A DNA stretch of 63,013 nucleotides. Source: an uncultured Prevotellaceae bacterium. GTDB lineage: Bacteria; Bacteroidota; Bacteroidia; Bacteroidales; Bacteroidaceae. Of this stretch, positions 61,271 to 63,013 are shown piece by piece. The translations under genes and the position numbers were made by a program. Numbering within the stretch: the first letter of the stretch is position 1; every line of letters starts with the position of its first letter. The stretch covers positions 2,583-65,595 of the forward strand of contig ONHN01000008.1 in the NCBI GenBank assembly GCA_900317635.1, written 5' to 3'. The notes under the pieces are model-generated. The model saw only the letters and a list, made by a program, of their open reading frames with translations, had not been told where the DNA came from and searched no databases.

Positions 61271-61378
61271 AACAAGTAACTTTTAAGTGACGAGTGACGA
61301 GTGACAAGTTGCAGCCGCGTTTGTTCGTCGGCGTACCCAAACTCGTAACTTGTCACTCGTCACTTGTCGCTTGTAACT
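61271..61378. repeat. Family A element between clpP and clpX
   Basis: Left heptamers run to 61310, the core is in the opposite sense (TGCAGCCGCG ... GTCGGCGTACCCA, 61309-61339), and right heptamers ACTCGTA-ACTTGTC-ACTCGTC-ACTTGTC continue to 61378, 13 bp before the clpX ATG. The inverted core shows that the core can flip relative to the flanking genes. Confidence 0.85.
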
Positions 61379-61390
61379 AATAATCTTTCT

Positions 61391-62641
61391 ATGGCTACAA
61401 AGAAGAAACATTGCTTCGTGTGTGGACGCACGGAGAATGAGGTGTCTTTGCTCCTCTCGGGGAACGAAGGCTTCATTTGTGATGACTGCATTATGTCGGC
61501 CTACAAACTGCTTGTTGATGCAGGCTATCAAGTTCCGTCTGGCATTACTCCCTCATCATCTTCGCATCAGCATAAAGCCACCGACTTTAAGAGCATACCC
61601 AAGCCACAAGAGATAAAGGCCTTTCTCGACCGCTACATCATAGGTCAGGACGATGCAAAGCGTTACCTTTCCGTAGCCGTTTACAACCACTATAAGCGCC
61701 TATCACAAACGGGGGGCGACGATGGTGTGGAAATAGAGAAGAGTAACATCATCATGGTGGGGCCCACGGGAACGGGTAAGACCTTGCTCGCTCGCACCGT
61801 GGCCCGCTTGTTGGACGTGCCGTTCTGCATTGTCGATGCGACGGTCTTTACCGAAGCCGGCTATGTGGGCGAAGACGTGGAGAGCATCCTCTCGCGTCTG
61901 TTGCAAGAAGCCGACTACGACGTAGCGCGTGCGGAATGCGGCATTGTCTTCATCGACGAGATAGACAAAATTGCTCGCAAGGCCGACAACCCCAGCATCA
62001 CGCGCGACGTGAGTGGCGAGGGTGTACAGCAAAGTATGCTGAAACTTCTTGAGGGCAGCATTGTCAACGTGCCGCCAAAGGGAGGTCGCAAGCACCCCGA
62101 CCAGGACTACGTGAAAGTTGACACACACAATATTCTATTTATATGCGGCGGCGCATTCGACGGCATTGAGAAGAAGATTGCGCAACGCCTCAACACCCAC
62201 ACCGTGGGTTTCGAAAACGTGCGCCAGACCCACCGCATTGATCCCAAGAACCTCCTGCAATACGTTGATCCTACCGACCTGAAGAGCTTTGGTCTTATCC
62301 CCGAAATCATCGGTCGCCTGCCCGTATTGACCTATCTCTATCCGCTCGACCGCGAAGCCCTGCGCCGCATCCTCATCGAGCCGCAAAACTCGTTAGTTCG
62401 GCAATACGAGAAACTCTTCGCCATGGACGGCACGAAGCTGACGTTCGAGCCAGAGGCGCTCGACTTCATCGTAGATAAAGCCGTGGAGTACAAGCTTGGG
62501 GCACGCGGCCTGCGTAGCATCGTCGAGGCTATCATGTCGCAAGCCATGTTCGACAATCCTTCGCAAGCAAACAAGAAGTTCTGCGTCACAGCCGACTATG
62601 CGCGCACAGAGTTCGAGAAGAACGGACGGCTGTCTATCTAA
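61391..62641 (+). CDS. clpX: ATP-dependent Clp protease ATP-binding subunit ClpX
   Basis: A 416-residue ClpX. The zinc finger has Cys8, Cys11, Cys30 and Cys33. Walker A is [11 protein letters not shown] (about 119-129), Walker B VFIDEID (about 181-187), with a GYVGED pore-loop segment (about 158-163) and an [19 protein letters not shown] segment (about 192-210). The ClpP-binding loop reads TVGF (normally IGF), about residue 277-280. It unfolds tagged proteins for ClpP. The ATG at 61391 is chosen because it opens the zinc finger; the nine codons upstream come from the heptamer repeat. A strong terminator follows. Confidence 0.96.
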   Translation: MATKKKHCFVCGRTENEVSLLLSGNEGFICDDCIMSAYKLLVDAGYQVPSGITPSSSSHQHKATDFKSIPKPQEIKAFLDRYIIGQDDAKRYLSVAVYNHYKRLSQTGGDDGVEIEKSNIIMVGPTGTGKTLLARTVARLLDVPFCIVDATVFTEAGYVGEDVESILSRLLQEADYDVARAECGIVFIDEIDKIARKADNPSITRDVSGEGVQQSMLKLLEGSIVNVPPKGGRKHPDQDYVKVDTHNILFICGGAFDGIEKKIAQRLNTHTVGFENVRQTHRIDPKNLLQYVDPTDLKSFGLIPEIIGRLPVLTYLYPLDREALRRILIEPQNSLVRQYEKLFAMDGTKLTFEPEALDFIVDKAVEYKLGARGLRSIVEAIMSQAMFDNPSQANKKFCVTADYARTEFEKNGRLSI

Positions 62642-62675
62642 GGTACAATAAGCCCACTCCCACTTCTCCACATCC

Positions 62676-62722
62676 AACGTTCCCCTATATGCCAAACGAC
62701 AATAGGCATATAGGGGAACGTT
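62676..62722 (+). terminator. Intrinsic terminator of clpX
   Basis: A perfect 18-bp stem AACGTTCCCCTATATGCC/GGCATATAGGGGAACGTT with an 11-nt loop, followed by GTTTT. It starts 34 bp after the clpX stop. Confidence 0.92.
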
Positions 62723-62725
62723 GTT

Positions 62726-62836
62726 TTAAGTGACAAGTAAGTTAAGGAGTGACGAGTGACAAGTGACGAGTAAGGCTACGCCCTAATAAGTGCTGCTACA
62801 ACTCTTCACTTGTCACTCGTCACTTGTCACTTGTTA
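62726..62836. repeat. Family A element after clpX
   Basis: Left arm with AAGTGACAAGT and GTGACGA-GTGACAA-GTGACGA units (to 62772), core AGGCTACGCCC ... TGCTGCTACA (62772-62800), right arm ACTCTTC-ACTTGTC-ACTCGTC-ACTTGTC. Same layout as the copies after tig and clpP. Confidence 0.85.
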
Positions 62837-62873
62837 ATTCAAGTTTCTGAAGTTGTGATACGGGTGTGATAAA

Positions 62874-62967
62874 TGGTGCGCGAAGCGTACTGCACGTCAC
62901 AAAGTTCCACCCCAGACATGACTTATTAGTTATACATTCTTATCATGTGCGGTACGCTCTGCGCACC
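62874..62967. repeat. Family E inverted repeat, copy 2
   Basis: Left arm GGTGCGCGAAGCGTACTGCAC (62875-62895, read in parts) and right arm GTGCGGTACGCTCTGCGCACC (62947-62967, its imperfect inverse) match copy 1 at 42925-42988. No gene was found from 62642 to the window end. Confidence 0.7.
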
Positions 62968-63013
62968 GTCTTTCTCCTCCCGTCACCTACCGCGCATTCC
63001 TCTTCGCTTCGCT

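Noticed and set aside
61364-61391. Upstream start for clpX
   Set aside because: The nine extra codons are translated heptamer repeat (SLVTNNLS); the same pattern appears before the SNF symporter. The ATG at 61391 opens the zinc finger.

Overview
The window is about 63 kb of chromosome from a Bacteroidota bacterium, most likely order Bacteroidales and near Prevotellaceae. The grounds are a SprA-type type IX secretion protein of about 2500 residues next to ruvA, a FeoA-FeoB fusion, an OMP_b-brl/carboxypeptidase-regulatory outer membrane protein, CorA, a DUF349 protein, and Bacteroidota promoters of the form TTTG-N19..22-TAnnTTTG. Shine-Dalgarno sequences are scarce and base composition is moderately GC-rich. 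There is no prophage, CRISPR array, rRNA operon or recognisable insertion sequence; almost everything is core metabolism and envelope biology.

Layout. 0.2-1 kb: lone AAA ATPase beside a 47-bp tandem repeat. 1.2-8.4 kb (+): outer membrane barrel protein, M1 aminopeptidase and sodium:solute symporter, ending at a hairpin shared with a converging subtilase. 8.4-15.3 kb: subtilase, membrane metallophosphoesterase, FeoAB ferrous iron transporter and a neurotransmitter-type sodium symporter. 15.7-24.6 kb (+): hexapeptide acetyltransferase, ruvA, sprA. 24.9-36 kb (-): small membrane protein, tRNA-Lys, DUF349 protein, CorA, a Dam-like methyltransferase overlapping aroC, FKBP isomerase, dnaX, ClC antiporter. 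36.5-38.5 kb (-): very small membrane proteins around a membrane-anchored J protein. 38.6-42.7 kb: unknown 388-residue protein and trmD (-), divergent from ligA (+). 42.7-46.5 kb (+): tRNA-Pro, then clpS-clpA-aat, with aat broken by an apparent -1 frameshift. 46.8-58.6 kb (-): fRMsr, UPF1-like helicase, Ala/Lys-rich lipoprotein, nrdG, icd, a 1470-residue papain-like secreted protein, dapA with an overlapping lipoprotein gene, and a secreted endonuclease/exonuclease/phosphatase-fold protein. 59-62.6 kb (+): tig, clpP, clpX.

How the genes work together. ClpS, ClpA, Aat and ClpP (plus ClpX and trigger factor) form a proteostasis set, with ClpS-ClpA-Aat being the bacterial N-degron branch. SprA is the outer membrane translocon of the type IX system, and the papain-like protein ends in a tail that looks like a type IX sorting signal, so exporter component and likely cargo lie in the same window. 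The barrel protein, aminopeptidase and symporter look like one uptake/processing unit.

The most unusual aspect is the intergenic DNA. At least six families of short structured repeats recur, several built from degenerate 7- or 9-bp tandem units arranged as inverted arms around a core. They sit mainly at gene 3' ends, and sometimes the repeat itself supplies the stop codon. One family follows each of tig, clpP and clpX. A second is a palindromic element of about 95 bp present in two near-identical copies. I know of no description of these elements, and they are the best candidates here for something new.
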